Below are positions 6,945 to 7,342 of a stretch of DNA of 7,342 nucleotides, piece by piece. Origin of the DNA: Microbacteriaceae bacterium (lineage in GTDB: Bacteria; Actinomycetota; Actinomycetes; Actinomycetales; Microbacteriaceae); the NCBI GenBank assembly GCA_030840185.1, contig JAUZFY010000281.1, forward strand, positions 1 to 7,342. Direction: 5' to 3'. The stretch's first letter is position 1. Every line of letters starts with the position of its first letter. The position numbers and the translations under genes were made by a program. Under the pieces are notes generated by a model. It was not told the origin of the DNA. It saw nothing but the letters and a program-made list of their open reading frames with translations, and ran no database searches.

Positions 6945-7029
6945 TTCCGAAATACATGCAATTTGAGCGACACGCCGTGGGAATCTAAGTTTTGGACGGC
7001 GTGTCGCGGGGATCGCATGGATTTCGGAA
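6945..7029 (-). repeat. 85-bp imperfect inverted repeat between pth and mfd
   Basis: Two 34-nt arms, 6945-6978 and 6996-7029, are reverse complements at 28 of 34 positions and flank a 17-nt centre. The inner 12 bp (GCGACACGCCGT / ACGGCGTGTCGC) are perfect, and the outer 9 bp (TTCCGAAAT / ATTTCGGAA) are also perfect. Between them are CATGC/GCATG, two single changes and a 4-by-4 mismatched block. In minus-strand RNA one change becomes a G-U pair, whereas in plus-strand RNA it would be an A-C mismatch, so a hairpin in the pth/mfd direction is favoured. No U-tract follows. It begins about 50 nt after the pth stop codon and ends about 60 nt before the mfd -10 box. It could be a terminator or mRNA 3'-end stabiliser for pth, a double protein-binding site, or a small palindromic mobile repeat. 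Confidence 0.75.
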
Positions 7030-7079
7030 AGGAACCTCGGGGAAAGGAATTTGGGGAAGTGGGGAACCGAGGCGGACTG
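7026..7079 (-). promoter_or_regulatory. C-rich, G-poor tract after the pth stop; possible Rho-loading site
   Basis: Immediately after the pth stop codon the minus strand is pyrimidine-rich, with roughly three C per G and runs such as TTCCCC and CCTTTCCCC. A nonamer, GGAAAGGAA on the plus strand, occurs at 7026-7034 and again at 7041-7049; GGAACC occurs at 7031-7036 and 7063-7068. Unstructured C-rich RNA just after a stop codon is the classic setting for Rho loading, and the strong inverted repeat lies directly downstream. The role is inferred from composition only. Confidence 0.35.
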
Positions 7080-7342
7080 CTACTCGCCTGCAGTGTGGAA
7101 GCGGAGTTGGGCCGCCGTTAGCCCGTCCCGGGCGATGGATTCGACCGCATCCGCGGCATCCGTCAGCAGGTTCGGCAGAACGGAGCGTTCCGTCGAGCCG
7201 AAGTCGCGAAGCACAAAGTCGGCGGCGGGCTGCCGCCCGGGTGGGCGACCGATGCCGACCCGAACCCGGGTGAAGTCCCCGGTGCCGACCGCGGAGATGA
7301 TGTCCCGGATGCCGTTGTGGCCGCCGTGTCCCCCGCCGAATT
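7080..7342 (-). CDS. pth: peptidyl-tRNA hydrolase, C-terminal part (cut by the right edge)
   Basis: Pth cleaves the ester bond between peptide and tRNA in peptidyl-tRNAs dropped by ribosomes, freeing the tRNA; it is a monomeric cytoplasmic enzyme, essential in most bacteria. The visible 86 codons run from 7340 to the TAG at 7080-7082 and encode the C-terminal portion. The family signature FGGGHGGHNGIRDI opens the fragment; its His-Asn pair corresponds to the substrate-binding GHNG motif (N114 in E. coli). It is followed by FTRVRVGIGRPPG and DFVLRDF, also characteristic. The last base pair of the preceding codon (xAA) fits the usual Lys before this motif. About 100 N-terminal residues, including the catalytic histidine, lie outside the window. 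pth directly upstream of mfd on the same strand is a common actinobacterial order. No truncation or frameshift is seen in the visible part. Confidence 0.93.
   Translation of the reverse strand, partial: FGGGHGGHNGIRDIISAVGTGDFTRVRVGIGRPPGRQPAADFVLRDFGSTERSVLPNLLTDAADAVESIARDGLTAAQLRFHTAGE

Noticed and set aside
5322..7121. 599-codon open frame on the plus strand
   Set aside because: It is antisense to mfd and its product has no recognisable domain. Mfd in the opposite frame has every family motif, so this is a shadow frame produced by high GC content.

Overview
The window comes from a high-GC actinobacterium, most likely a member of the Microbacteriaceae. The 5' end of its 16S rRNA, the actinobacterial boxA in the rRNA leader, GTG starts, apparent leaderless promoters and a GATAC-GGTCGC/GCGACC palindromic repeat all point that way. 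The genus cannot be fixed from the 259 nt of 16S present.

Layout, left to right. (1) 1-259, minus: the first ~259 nt of a 16S rRNA gene, which continues beyond the left edge. (2) 260-973: rRNA leader and promoter region with a boxA antitermination signal, three candidate promoters and, further upstream, an overlapping hairpin and palindrome that may end the transcript of the preceding gene. (3) 974-2434, minus: a DHA2-type (14-helix) MFS drug-efflux permease. (4) 2435-2707: divergent intergenic region. (5) 2708-3145, plus: a small VanZ-like membrane protein, apparently from a leaderless mRNA. (6) 3146-3284: convergent intergenic gap with a near-identical tandem repeat whose first copy forms a palindrome. 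(7) 3285-6872/6875, minus: full-length mfd, the transcription-repair coupling factor, with all expected helicase motifs. (8) 6876-7079: intergenic region with a TAGAAT -10 box at the mfd start, an 85-bp imperfect inverted repeat and a C-rich tract. (9) 7080-7342, minus: the C-terminal part of pth, peptidyl-tRNA hydrolase, which continues beyond the right edge.

The genes are mostly independent housekeeping functions: Pth recycles peptidyl-tRNA, Mfd removes stalled RNA polymerase and recruits nucleotide excision repair, and the rrn operon makes ribosomes. The MFS permease and VanZ-like protein look like a small accessory pair between mfd and rrn. I see no mobile element, CRISPR array, toxin-antitoxin or defence system. 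The most notable unexplained structure is the 85-bp inverted repeat between pth and mfd, whose sequence favours an RNA hairpin on the pth/mfd strand.
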